Assembly (NCBI RefSeq): GCF_019801465.1
Contig: NZ_JAHVJA010000005.1
Location: 1-64,000, forward strand
Direction: 5' to 3'
Length of the DNA: 64,000 nucleotides
From: Leisingera daeponensis
GTDB lineage: Bacteria > Pseudomonadota > Alphaproteobacteria > Rhodobacterales > Rhodobacteraceae
Part shown: positions 55,318 through 63,234 of the stretch, piece after piece
Position numbering within the stretch: position 1 is the first letter of the stretch
How the letters are laid out: every line of letters begins with the position of its first letter
Notes under the pieces: model-generated
Told to the model about the DNA's origin: nothing
What the model saw: the letters and a program-made list of their open reading frames with translations, nothing else
Database searches by the model: none
Translations under genes and position numbers: made by a program

Positions 55318-55809
55318 TCAGTCCGAGACCACGGTAAAAGGCTCCTTGAACCAGTGTTCTTCGAGGTTCGGCGAGGTTCCGATCCGGTCAACAACGATGT
55401 ATTGGCCGGGCGCGCCAAGTGGCGCGAGGACCCCGTGCCAGGTGCCGCGGTGCAGGTTGATGGACTGGCCAGGCCGGCTGATGAATGCCTGCAGGTTGAC
55501 CGGCACGCCGCCGTCGTCATCCGCCACCACCACCAGCATCGGCACGCCGCTGACCGGGACAAACGCCTGGCTGCCTTCCGGGTGGCGCTCCACCATGTCC
55601 ACCTTGTGGGGCAGATGGCGGGCCTTGGCGTCAAACAGGCTGATCCCGGCCCGCCCATCCGGGCCGAAATCCAGGGAAGCGCGGTCGTGGTGGCGGCCGC
55701 ACATGCCCTGATTGATCATCTTGTCCGGTGCGCCCGAGACCTCGATCACGTCGCCGTACGGCGCAAAAGCCGCTGCGGTCAGCGGCTCCGCTGTCAGCCG
55801 ACCGCTCAT
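55318..55809 (-). CDS. allA: Ureidoglycolate lyase
   Basis: A 163-residue cupin-fold lyase that splits (S)-ureidoglycolate to glyoxylate and urea. The family pattern is visible in LTAAAFAPYGDVIEV at the start, RHPEGSQAFVPVSG in the middle, and LHRGTWHGVLAPLG near residue 120. The ATG overlaps the stop of the allantoinase fusion gene by 4 bp (ATGA). Its glyoxylate product feeds the bhc genes encoded nearby. Confidence 0.93.
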   Translation of the reverse strand: MSGRLTAEPLTAAAFAPYGDVIEVSGAPDKMINQGMCGRHHDRASLDFGPDGRAGISLFDAKARHLPHKVDMVERHPEGSQAFVPVSGVPMLVVVADDDGGVPVNLQAFISRPGQSINLHRGTWHGVLAPLGAPGQYIVVDRIGTSPNLEEHWFKEPFTVVSD

Positions 55810-57221
55810 GGCAGCAGGTCCTGCAGCCGGAACTGGGCAATCCGCTCCACCTGGCGGCAGGCCTCGTCGAACTCGGTTGCCCGGTCGTTGCGGATCCTGC
55901 GGTGGAACGCTTCCATGATCGACGCTTTGTTGTGGTCGCGCACCGCGATGATGAAGGGGAAGCCGTGCTTCTCCACATATTCGCTGTTGAGCCGGGTGAA
56001 GGTCTCGCGCTCCTCATCGGTCAGCATATCAAGGCCGGCGCTCGACTGTTCCGAGGTGCTCTCCGCCGTCAGGCGGCCGGCAGCAGCCAGCTTGCCCGCC
56101 AGATCCGGGTGCGCGGTCAGCACACCAAGGCGCTCATCCTCGGATGCGGTGCGGAAAATCCGGCACAGCGCGTTGTGGATGCCGGCCGCGCAGTCATGCG
56201 CCGGACCCAGTTCAAGGTCAAAGGCGCGGTCGGCGATCCAGGGCGAATGTTCAAAGATCGAACCGAACTTGGCAACAAATTCCTCGCGCGCCATCCGGCT
56301 GGGGCGCTCGCGCTTGACCGGCGGATGGGTCTCCGCCCAATGTTCGGCAATGTCGACCCTGCGCGGACACCACACGCCCTCAAAACCTTGAATATACTCG
56401 ATGAAGCGCTTGAGGCCAGCGATCTTGCCCGGACGGCCCACCAGACGGCAGTGCAGGCCGATGGTCATCATCTTCGCAGCACCTTCCTCACCCTCGGCAT
56501 AGATGACGTCAAAGGCATCCTTCAGATACTGGAAGAAATGCTCGCCCGTGATCCAGCCCGGCGAATTGGCAAACCGCATGTCATTGGCTTCCAGCGTGTA
56601 GGGGATGATCAGCTGTTCGCGCCCGCCGGTTTCCAGCCAGTAGGGCAGGTCGTCGTCATAAGTGTCTGAGATGTAGTCAAAACCGCCTTCTTCGGCGACT
56701 AGGCGTACGGTGTTGGCGCTGCAGCGGCCGGTGTACCAGCCGCGCGGGTGCTCGCCCACGACCTCGGTGTGCAGGCGCACCGCTTCGGCGATGGCGGCAC
56801 GCTCTTCCTCTTCCGCCATGTCCTTGTGCTCGACCCATTTCAGGCCGTGGCTGGCGATCTCCCAATCCGCGTCCTTCATCGCCTGCACCTGTTCGGGCGA
56901 GCGGGCCAAGGCAGAGGCAACGCCGTAGATCGTCAGCGGGATTCCGGCGCCGGTGAACAGCCGGTGCAGCCGCCAGAATCCGGCACGGCTGCCGTATTCA
57001 TAGATCGATTCCATGTTCCAGTGGCGCTGGCCGGGCCATTGCGCGGCACCGGGAATGTCGGACAGAAAGGCTTCGGAAGCCGCATCCCCGTGCAGGATGC
57101 AGTTCTCGCCGCCTTCTTCATAGTTGAGGACGAATTGCACGGCAGCTTTGGCCCCATTGGGCCACTGCGGGTCAGGTGCCTTGGCACCGTACCCGCGCAA
57201 GTCACGAGGATAGCGCGTCAC
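55806..57221 (-). CDS. puuE: Fused allantoinase (PuuE type) and OHCU decarboxylase
   Basis: A 471-residue bifunctional protein. Residues 1 to about 305 are the polysaccharide-deacetylase-like allantoinase PuuE (YPRDLRGYGAKAPDPQWPNG start; EIASHGLKWVEHKD; SHGxxW-type site), hydrolysing allantoin to allantoate. Residues about 306-471 form the OHCU decarboxylase UraD (REEFVAKFGSIFEHSPWIADRA; HGFPFIIAVRDHNK), which makes (S)-allantoin from OHCU. Two separated steps of urate breakdown are thus on one chain. The start is GTG at 57221 with GGAGA upstream. It leads the transcript puuE/uraD-allA-permease. Confidence 0.93.
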   Translation of the reverse strand: MTRYPRDLRGYGAKAPDPQWPNGAKAAVQFVLNYEEGGENCILHGDAASEAFLSDIPGAAQWPGQRHWNMESIYEYGSRAGFWRLHRLFTGAGIPLTIYGVASALARSPEQVQAMKDADWEIASHGLKWVEHKDMAEEEERAAIAEAVRLHTEVVGEHPRGWYTGRCSANTVRLVAEEGGFDYISDTYDDDLPYWLETGGREQLIIPYTLEANDMRFANSPGWITGEHFFQYLKDAFDVIYAEGEEGAAKMMTIGLHCRLVGRPGKIAGLKRFIEYIQGFEGVWCPRRVDIAEHWAETHPPVKRERPSRMAREEFVAKFGSIFEHSPWIADRAFDLELGPAHDCAAGIHNALCRIFRTASEDERLGVLTAHPDLAGKLAAAGRLTAESTSEQSSAGLDMLTDEERETFTRLNSEYVEKHGFPFIIAVRDHNKASIMEAFHRRIRNDRATEFDEACRQVERIAQFRLQDLLP

Positions 57222-57271
57222 GACTGGTCTCCTGTTTTTTATCCCTTATAGAGCAAAATAATCCTCGGGGG

Positions 57272-57292
57272 CTTTCAGTAAATTTTTGAAAG
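57272..57292. promoter_or_regulatory. Operator-like palindrome between puuE/uraD and uraH
   Basis: CTTTCA-N9-TGAAAG, a 21-bp dyad in the 149-bp divergent spacer. Its 19-bp core (TTTCA-N9-TGAAA) has the same geometry as the dyad upstream of xdhA at 61645-61663. Confidence 0.55.
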
Positions 57293-57370
57293 AACTTTTT
57301 GACTCTTCCTTCTGTATGCATTGGGCTGAACCGCGCATACCTGAAGAAACGGAATTGATAGGAGGCTGGC

Positions 57371-57727
57371 ATGGCCGGATTTCTGACCACCCATGTGCTG
57401 GACACCGCCCGCGGCTGCCCCGCGGAAGGGCTGAAGATCGACCTGTACCGGATCGAAGGCAAAGAGCGCATCCACCTGCGCAGCCTGACCACCAATGACG
57501 ACGGGCGCACCGATGAGCAGATCCTGCCCGCAGGCGAGTTTGCCACCGGCACCTATGAGCTGGTGTTCCATGCAGGTGGCTACCTGCGCGCCACCGGTCA
57601 GGCCGGCGCCGATCCGCTGTTCCTGGACGAGGTGCCGCTGCGTTTCGGCATGAGCGAGGCAGACAGCCACTACCACGTTCCGCTCCTGCTGTCGCCCTAC
57701 GGCTACTCCACATACCGCGGCAGCTGA
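57371..57727 (+). CDS. uraH: 5-hydroxyisourate hydrolase (transthyretin-like)
   Basis: A 118-residue transthyretin-related hydrolase that opens 5-hydroxyisourate to OHCU. The active-site His is in [11 protein letters not shown] at the start, Arg in [14 protein letters not shown], His in [10 protein letters not shown], and the C-terminal YRGS signature is intact. The length is usual and there is no signal peptide, so it is cytosolic. GGAGG precedes the ATG. It is divergent from the puuE-uraD fusion that takes its product. Confidence 0.95.
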   Translation: MAGFLTTHVLDTARGCPAEGLKIDLYRIEGKERIHLRSLTTNDDGRTDEQILPAGEFATGTYELVFHAGGYLRATGQAGADPLFLDEVPLRFGMSEADSHYHVPLLLSPYGYSTYRGS

Positions 57728-57777
57728 GCCGCGCACCCCAAGATACCTCTCCTCCCGCTTGGCATCCGCCGGCGGTT

Positions 57778-57807
57778 CCCGTCCCAGGCAACTGGGGCGG
57801 GCTTTTT
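57778..57807 (+). terminator. Terminator after uraH
   Basis: Arms CCCGTCCCAG (57778-57787) and CTGGGGCGGG (57792-57801), one G-U pair, loop GCAA, followed by CTTTTT. It abuts the stop of the convergent LysR gene. Confidence 0.82.
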
Positions 57808-58715
57808 CATTCCGAAGGCAGCGACGCCTGGATGTGGTCCACCATGAAATCCATGAACAGCCGCACCTTGGGGTCCTGATGGCGGCGGTGGACGTACAGG
57901 CAGGCCATCTGGATCGGGATCGGCGGCTCCTCCGCCAGCACCGGCACCAGCCGTCCGGAGGCCAGATGCTCCGAAATCTCGAACACCGGCTTCAGGATGA
58001 TCCCGTGCCCCTCCAGCGCCCAACTGGTCAGCACGTCGCCGTGATCGGATTCAAACGGGCCGGTGACCGTCACCCGCTTGACCCCGTCCTGACTGCGCAG
58101 GGGCCACTGGAACTCCGGCGCGCCGGGGTAGCGCAGGTTCAGGCAGTCATGGGCCTCTGTCTTCAGTTCCTCACTGTTTTTCGGCTGGCCGCGCTGGCGA
58201 ATGTACTCCGGTGCCGCGCACAGCACCCGCGGGCAGTCGGCAATCTTGCGGATGCGCAGGTTCGAGTCCTCCGGCACGCCGAGGAAAAACGCCGCGTCCA
58301 GTCCCTCGGCCGCCAGGTCCAGCTTGCGGTCCGACAGCCGCAGCCGGATTGAGATCAGCGGGTAGGCTTCCTTGAACTTGGGCACCGCCGGCGCGATCAG
58401 CCGCTGCCCCAGCCCCAAGGGCGCCGCCACATACAGCGTGCCGCGCGGGGTTTGGGTGACGCTGCTGATGTCGGCCTCGGCCTCATCCACCGCTTCCAGA
58501 ATCTTGACTGCGCCGTGGTAGAACAGGTTGCCCTGTTCCGTCGGATTGAGCAGCCGCGTGGTGCGCTGGAACAGGCGCACATTCAAGTGATCCTCCAGCT
58601 GTGAAATCCGCGACGACGCCACGGCCGCCGAGATCCGCATGTCACGCGCGGCGGCCGACATGTTGCCAAGTTCATAAACACGGACAAAGGTGCGGATATT
58701 GTCGAGATAGGCCAT
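57807..58715 (-). CDS. LysR-family regulator beside puuD
   Basis: A 302-residue LysR regulator of the AaeR/DhmR-like group. A winged helix covers residues 1-60 (FVRVYELGNMSAAARDMRIS; SSRISQLEDHLNVRLFQRTTR). The effector domain contains FFLGVPEDSNLRIRKIADC and RVLCAAPEYI. It is divergent from puuD with a long inverted repeat between them, and closely similar to the LysR protein at 60634-61551. It probably controls puuD or the purine genes in general. The effector is unknown. Confidence 0.85.
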   Translation of the reverse strand: MAYLDNIRTFVRVYELGNMSAAARDMRISAAVASSRISQLEDHLNVRLFQRTTRLLNPTEQGNLFYHGAVKILEAVDEAEADISSVTQTPRGTLYVAAPLGLGQRLIAPAVPKFKEAYPLISIRLRLSDRKLDLAAEGLDAAFFLGVPEDSNLRIRKIADCPRVLCAAPEYIRQRGQPKNSEELKTEAHDCLNLRYPGAPEFQWPLRSQDGVKRVTVTGPFESDHGDVLTSWALEGHGIILKPVFEISEHLASGRLVPVLAEEPPIPIQMACLYVHRRHQDPKVRLFMDFMVDHIQASLPSE

Positions 58716-58728
58716 TCAAGTATTCTTT

Positions 58729-58779
58729 GTGTTATTTTGAAACAGCTTGGATTTTTTACCTAATACATGAAAATAACAC
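58729..58779. promoter_or_regulatory. Inverted repeat between lysR and puuD
   Basis: Perfect 10-bp arms GTGTTATTTT (58729-58738) and AAAATAACAC (58770-58779) separated by 31 bp. The right arm overlaps a near match to the uraH/xdhA-type operator (TTTTA-N9-TGAAA, 58754-58772). It is centred in the 105-bp divergent spacer. Confidence 0.6.
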
Positions 58780-58820
58780 CATGCTCTAGTGTCCTTGCCA
58801 AAGCTTATGAGGAGAGAACA

Positions 58821-60080
58821 ATGGAAGAGCTTGTGATCATGTGGGACTGGCTGGGCTTTGCGGTCCGCTGGCTTCACGTCATCACCGCCATTGCCTGGAT
58901 CGGATCGTCCTTCTACTTCGTCGCGCTGGACCTTGGCCTGCGGAAAGTTCCGCATCTGCCGGTCGGCGCGCATGGCGAGGAATGGCAGGTCCACGGCGGC
59001 GGTTTCTACCACATTCAAAAATACCTGGTGGCGCCGGAGAACATGCCGGACCATCTGATCTGGTTCAAATGGGAAAGCTACGCGACCTGGCTGTCGGGTG
59101 CGGGCCTCTTGATGATCGTCTACTGGGCGGGCGGCGAGCTGTACCTGATCGACTCGACCAAGGCCGATCTGGCCCTGTGGCAGGGTATCCTGATTTCCGG
59201 CGCATCGCTCAGCATCGGCTGGCTGGTCTATGACTACCTGTGCAAATCGCCCCTGGGGGAAAAGCCGACCTTCCTGATGGTGCTGCTGTTCGTGCTGCTG
59301 GTCGCCATGGGTTGGGGCTACAACCAGATCTTCACCGGCCGCGCAGTGATGCTGCATCTGGGTGCCTTTACGGCTACCATCATGACTGCAAACGTCTTTT
59401 TCATCATCATGCCGAACCAGCGCATCGTGGTGAAAGATCTGCAGGAAGGCCGCACGCCGGATGCGAAATACGGCAAAATCGCCAAGCTGCGTTCGACCCA
59501 CAACAACTACCTGACGCTGCCGGTCGTGTTCTTGATGCTGTCCAACCACTACCCGCTGGCGTTTGCCACCGAGTACAACTGGCTGATCGCGGCGCTGGTG
59601 TTCCTGATGGGCGTGACCATCCGCCACTACTTCAACAGCAACCACGCGGGCACCTCCAACCCGACCTGGACCTGGCCGGTGACCGCCATCCTGTTCATCG
59701 GCATCATGATCCTGAGCCAGGCACCGCTGCAGCAGGACACCTACGAAGAGTCCGAGGCGCGGGAGCTCACCAGGAGCGAGCAGGTCTTTGCCAGCAACCT
59801 GCACTTCGAGGACGTGATGAATGTGGTGCCGGGCCGCTGCGCCATGTGCCACGCGCGGGAACCCTACTATGACGGCATCCGCCGCGCGCCCAAGAACGTG
59901 CTGCTGGAGACGCCGGCTGACGTGGCAAAATACGCCAAGGAAATCTACCTTCAGGCTGGCGCCACCGTGGCGATGCCGCCGGCGAATGTCACCCATATGG
60001 AAGAGGACGAGCGCGCTTTGATCCGACGCTGGTATAGCAGCGCTTCCAAGGATCTGCCCTTCGCGCTGGCCTCGAACTGA
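58821..60080 (+). CDS. puuD: Membrane urate oxidase PuuD with C-terminal cytochrome c domain
   Basis: A 419-residue integral membrane urate hydroxylase. About eight helices cover residues 8-300 (WLGFAVRWLHVITAIAWIGSSFYFV start; many His for heme or substrate). A periplasmic cytochrome c domain has CAMCH near residue 340. It converts urate to 5-hydroxyisourate and passes electrons into the respiratory chain instead of making hydrogen peroxide. This replaces soluble uricase. The ATG at 58821 follows GAGGAGAG. Monocistronic, with its own terminator. Confidence 0.94.
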   Translation: MEELVIMWDWLGFAVRWLHVITAIAWIGSSFYFVALDLGLRKVPHLPVGAHGEEWQVHGGGFYHIQKYLVAPENMPDHLIWFKWESYATWLSGAGLLMIVYWAGGELYLIDSTKADLALWQGILISGASLSIGWLVYDYLCKSPLGEKPTFLMVLLFVLLVAMGWGYNQIFTGRAVMLHLGAFTATIMTANVFFIIMPNQRIVVKDLQEGRTPDAKYGKIAKLRSTHNNYLTLPVVFLMLSNHYPLAFATEYNWLIAALVFLMGVTIRHYFNSNHAGTSNPTWTWPVTAILFIGIMILSQAPLQQDTYEESEARELTRSEQVFASNLHFEDVMNVVPGRCAMCHAREPYYDGIRRAPKNVLLETPADVAKYAKEIYLQAGATVAMPPANVTHMEEDERALIRRWYSSASKDLPFALASN

Positions 60081-60103
60081 GCAGATCTTCCGCAGCGAAA
60101 GGA

Positions 60104-60134
60104 ATGGCCCCGTCTCGGCTACGGGGCCATTTTT
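60104..60134 (+). terminator. Terminator after puuD
   Basis: Arms ATGGCCCCGT (60104-60113) and ACGGGGCCAT (60121-60130), loop CTCGGCT, followed by TTTTC. Confidence 0.87.
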
Positions 60135-60356
60135 CGTGCGCGGGGATGACAGGACGGGCTGGAACCATTTGCAGACCTCACGCGTTCTTCTTGAAAACGG
60201 GTTTGCCCCAAAGGGTGGGGCGCATAGCGCTCTGGTGAGCTGAAACACAATTCTAACTCCTCACCGGCACACCCCGGCCCCTGCACCGGATTCCGGGGGC
60301 ACTCCGTTCGGGACCACGGATGATTGTCGGAAACCGGCAGTCGAGGAGGATACAAA

Positions 60357-60560
60357 ATGCTTCGGAAAACCATCGCAATCGGATTTGCCATCTGCACTGG
60401 CCTTGCTGCCTGCGGAGATACGACAGGCGAGCAGCTTCTTTACGGTGCCGGTGCCGGTGCGGCGGGTTCTGCCCTTCTGGACGGCAATTTGGTGACCGGC
60501 GCAGCGGTCGGCGCCGCAGCAAACGTTATCTACTGCAAGGAAAAGCCCGGCCGCTGCTGA
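60357..60560 (+). CDS. Small glycine-rich lipoprotein
   Basis: A 67-residue putative lipoprotein. The signal RKTIAIGFAICTGLAACG has a lipobox (LAAC, Cys near residue 19). The mature part is Gly/Ala-rich with glycine-zipper spacing (YGAGAGAAGSALL; VTGAAVGAAAN) and two more Cys (YCKEKPGRC), possibly a disulfide. GAGGAGG lies 6 bases before the ATG. A terminator follows. Glycine-zipper lipoproteins often sit in the outer membrane; no function is assigned. Confidence 0.75.
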   Translation: MLRKTIAIGFAICTGLAACGDTTGEQLLYGAGAGAAGSALLDGNLVTGAAVGAAANVIYCKEKPGRC

Positions 60561-60586
60561 TGCAACTCCAGGTGCTCCAAAACTTG

Positions 60587-60614
60587 AAGGCGGTTCACTA
60601 AGAACCGCCTTTTT
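60587..60614 (+). terminator. Terminator after the small lipoprotein gene
   Basis: Arms AGGCGGTT (60588-60595) and AACCGCCT (60603-60610), loop CACTAAG, followed by TTTT. Confidence 0.85.
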
Positions 60615-60633
60615 CCCTCGTGCCGCCGGGAGA

Positions 60634-61551
60634 CTAGTTCCCGGTTTCGATGCGCCGGAAGGCGGCGAGCCCTTGTTTCACTGCATAATCCACGAATAGC
60701 CGGATCTTGGGGTCCTGCAGTTTCCGGTGCGGGTAAAGGCAGCCGAAGATCGTCGCCTCAGGCGGTGTGTCCGGCAGCACCTCGACCAAGGCGCCGCTGC
60801 GCAGATGCGCGGCCACGTCGAACCGCGGCTTGTTGACGATGCCGCGCCCGTCAAGCGCCCAGCCTGTAAGCACATCGCTGTCATCGGCGTCATACTTTCC
60901 CGACACCTCCAGCTTGCGCGGCCCCTCCGGGGTCGACAGCGTCCAGAAATATTCGGGCGATCGCGGGTAGCGCAGCAGCAGGCAATTGTGGCCGGTCAGC
61001 AGATCCTCCGGCACCTGAGGGGTGCCGTGGCGCTCCAGATACTCCGGCGCGGCGCACAGCACCCTGGCGCAATCGGCGATCTTGCGCATCTTCAGGGTGG
61101 AGTCGTGCGGGGTGCCGATAAAGAAAGCCACATCCAGCCCGTCGGCCAGGATATCAACCTTTCGATCCGACATCCGCATCCGGATTTCGGTCGCAGGATA
61201 GTCCTCGACAAATCCCGGCACCAGCGGCGCGATAATGCGGCGGCCGACACCCAGGGGCGCGGTCACCCGGATCACCCCGCGCGGTGCAGCTGAAAACTGG
61301 GAAACCACCGTCTCGGCGTCCTCAATCGATTCGAGCACCTTTTTGGCTTCGGCATAGAACAGCTGCCCGACCTCGGTCGGGGTCAGCGATCTCGTGGTGC
61401 GGTTGAACAAACGGACACCAAGGTGCTTTTCAAGCTCCTTGATGCGCTTGCTGGCGACCGCAGGAGTCAGCCGCAGGTCGCGCCCGCCGGAGGTGATGCT
61501 GCCCAGTTCGACGACTCGGGTAAACACCCGCAGGGATTCCAGATAAGACAT
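60634..61551 (-). CDS. LysR-family regulator divergent from xdhA
   Basis: A 305-residue LysR regulator with a winged helix at residues 1-60 (FTRVVELGSITSGGRDLRLT) and an effector domain with FFIGTPHDSTLKMRKIADC. That segment nearly repeats the one in the LysR at 57807-58715, so the two are paralogs. It is divergent from xdhA with a palindromic operator-like site between. A role in xanthine dehydrogenase control is likely from position. Confidence 0.85.
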   Translation of the reverse strand: MSYLESLRVFTRVVELGSITSGGRDLRLTPAVASKRIKELEKHLGVRLFNRTTRSLTPTEVGQLFYAEAKKVLESIEDAETVVSQFSAAPRGVIRVTAPLGVGRRIIAPLVPGFVEDYPATEIRMRMSDRKVDILADGLDVAFFIGTPHDSTLKMRKIADCARVLCAAPEYLERHGTPQVPEDLLTGHNCLLLRYPRSPEYFWTLSTPEGPRKLEVSGKYDADDSDVLTGWALDGRGIVNKPRFDVAAHLRSGALVEVLPDTPPEATIFGCLYPHRKLQDPKIRLFVDYAVKQGLAAFRRIETGN

Positions 61552-61644
61552 GGTTCACAGACCTTTACGGGGCGCATCCGCCGCTTGCCCTTTACCGCGG
61601 CAGGCGGCAGACACGCCGGTTCCGGCACCTATTAGCCTAACCAT

Positions 61645-61663
61645 TTTCAACAGGGTGTTGAAA
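61645..61663. promoter_or_regulatory. Operator-like palindrome upstream of xdhA
   Basis: TTTCAACA-GGG-TGTTGAAA, a perfect dyad of 8-bp arms with a 3-base centre, between the divergent lysR and xdhA genes. Its outer TTTCA-N9-TGAAA frame matches the dyad between puuE/uraD and uraH. Confidence 0.6.
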
Positions 61664-61758
61664 GCCTTTCGCGATTGCGGCCGTTAACCGGGGCAGTCGG
61701 ACAAGGTAAAAATGACTGAACAGAATTAGAAGCTGTCCAGCGACTACTTGGAGGCCAG

Positions 61759-63222
61759 ATGGAACATCAAAACGACATTCGCTTTCTGCTGAACGGGCGG
61801 GAGCTTTCGGTCAAGGACGTGAAGGCGACCACGACCCTGTTGGATTTCCTCCGGCTGGAGAAGCGCCTGACCGGCACCAAGGAAGGCTGCGCCGAGGGCG
61901 ACTGCGGCGCCTGCACCGTGCTGGTGGGCCGTCTTCATAATGGCGCGCTGCGTTACGAGGCGGTGAACGCCTGCATCCGTTTCCTGGCGTCTCTCAATGG
62001 CTGCCACGTTGTGACGGTTGAGCATCTGTCCGGCCCCAAGGGCCGTCTGCACCCGGTGCAGCAGGCGATGGTGGAGTACCACGGCAGCCAATGCGGCTTC
62101 TGCACCCCGGGTTTCGTGATGTCGCTTTATGCGCTGTGGATGGAAAACCCGCAGCCCAACGAAGCGGAAGTGGAGACCGCCGTGCAGGGCAATCTGTGCC
62201 GCTGCACCGGCTATGAGCCGATCGTGAAGGCAGCACTTGCGGTGAACCAGTACGGCACCCCGGCCAATGATTACCTGACCACCGAGCGTGAGAGCCTGAC
62301 CGCCAAGCTGAAGGCGATCCAGCCGCAGGCCCGCGTTGTGACCGGCCCCGAGGACGACCGCGCCATCCTGCCGCTGGATGCGGCGGATCTGGCAGAGGTG
62401 CTGGCCGAGAATCCCAAGGCGACCATTGTTGCCGGCTCCACCGATGTGGGCCTGTGGGTCACCAAGTTCATGAAGCCGATTTCTCCGGTGGTGTTTGTCG
62501 CCCACCTGGAGGAGCTGAAGGCGGTTGAGCTGACGGATGAGGCGCTGATCATCGGTGCCGGCGTCACCTATACCGAGAGCGAAGCGGCGATCCGCGATGC
62601 TTTCCCGCATCTGAGCGCCTACTGGGACCGCATCGCCGGCTGGCAGGTGCGCAACATGGGCACCATCGGCGGCAATATCGCCAACGGCTCGCCCATTGGG
62701 GACACCCCGCCGGTACTGATCTCGCTGGGCGCCGAGGTGACGCTGCAGAAGAAGGGCGGTTCGCGCACGCTGCCGCTGGAGGATTTCTTTATCGACTACG
62801 GCAAGCAGGACCGCGAGCCGGGCGATTTCGTCGCCTCGATCCGCATCCCGCTGCGCCGGGACGGGCAGATCGACGCCGCCTACAAGATTTCCAAGCGCCG
62901 GGACGAGGATATCTCCTCGGTTGCGGCGGGTGTCAGCGTCACCGTGAAGGACGGCATGATCACCTCTGCGCGCATCGCATTCGGCGGCATGGCCGCAACG
63001 CCCAAACGTGCAGCCGGCGCCGAGGCGGCCCTGGTGGGCCAGTCCTGGAGCGAGGCCGCTTTTGAGGACGCAGCGGAAGCGGTGAAGCAAGACTTCACCC
63101 CGCTCAGCGATTGGCGCGCCTCTTCGAACTACCGGTCGCTGACGGCCAGCAACCTGCTGCGCCGCTTCTACCTGGAACATGACGCGGGAACCGCCGGTGC
63201 CGTCCGGCTGGCCGTCGCCTGA
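61759..63222 (+). CDS. xdhA: Xanthine dehydrogenase small subunit
   Basis: A 487-residue subunit carrying two [2Fe-2S] clusters and FAD. Cluster ligands are in GCAEGDCGACTVL (residues about 43-55) and in CGFCTPGF plus CRCTGY (about 113-155). The FAD-binding domain has IVAGSTDVGL and GTIGGNIANGSPIGDTPP. It passes electrons from the molybdenum subunit to NAD+. GGAGG lies before the ATG. It is followed by xdhB after 12 bp. Confidence 0.95.
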   Translation: MEHQNDIRFLLNGRELSVKDVKATTTLLDFLRLEKRLTGTKEGCAEGDCGACTVLVGRLHNGALRYEAVNACIRFLASLNGCHVVTVEHLSGPKGRLHPVQQAMVEYHGSQCGFCTPGFVMSLYALWMENPQPNEAEVETAVQGNLCRCTGYEPIVKAALAVNQYGTPANDYLTTERESLTAKLKAIQPQARVVTGPEDDRAILPLDAADLAEVLAENPKATIVAGSTDVGLWVTKFMKPISPVVFVAHLEELKAVELTDEALIIGAGVTYTESEAAIRDAFPHLSAYWDRIAGWQVRNMGTIGGNIANGSPIGDTPPVLISLGAEVTLQKKGGSRTLPLEDFFIDYGKQDREPGDFVASIRIPLRRDGQIDAAYKISKRRDEDISSVAAGVSVTVKDGMITSARIAFGGMAATPKRAAGAEAALVGQSWSEAAFEDAAEAVKQDFTPLSDWRASSNYRSLTASNLLRRFYLEHDAGTAGAVRLAVA

Positions 63223-63234
63223 GGAGATTTTGAG

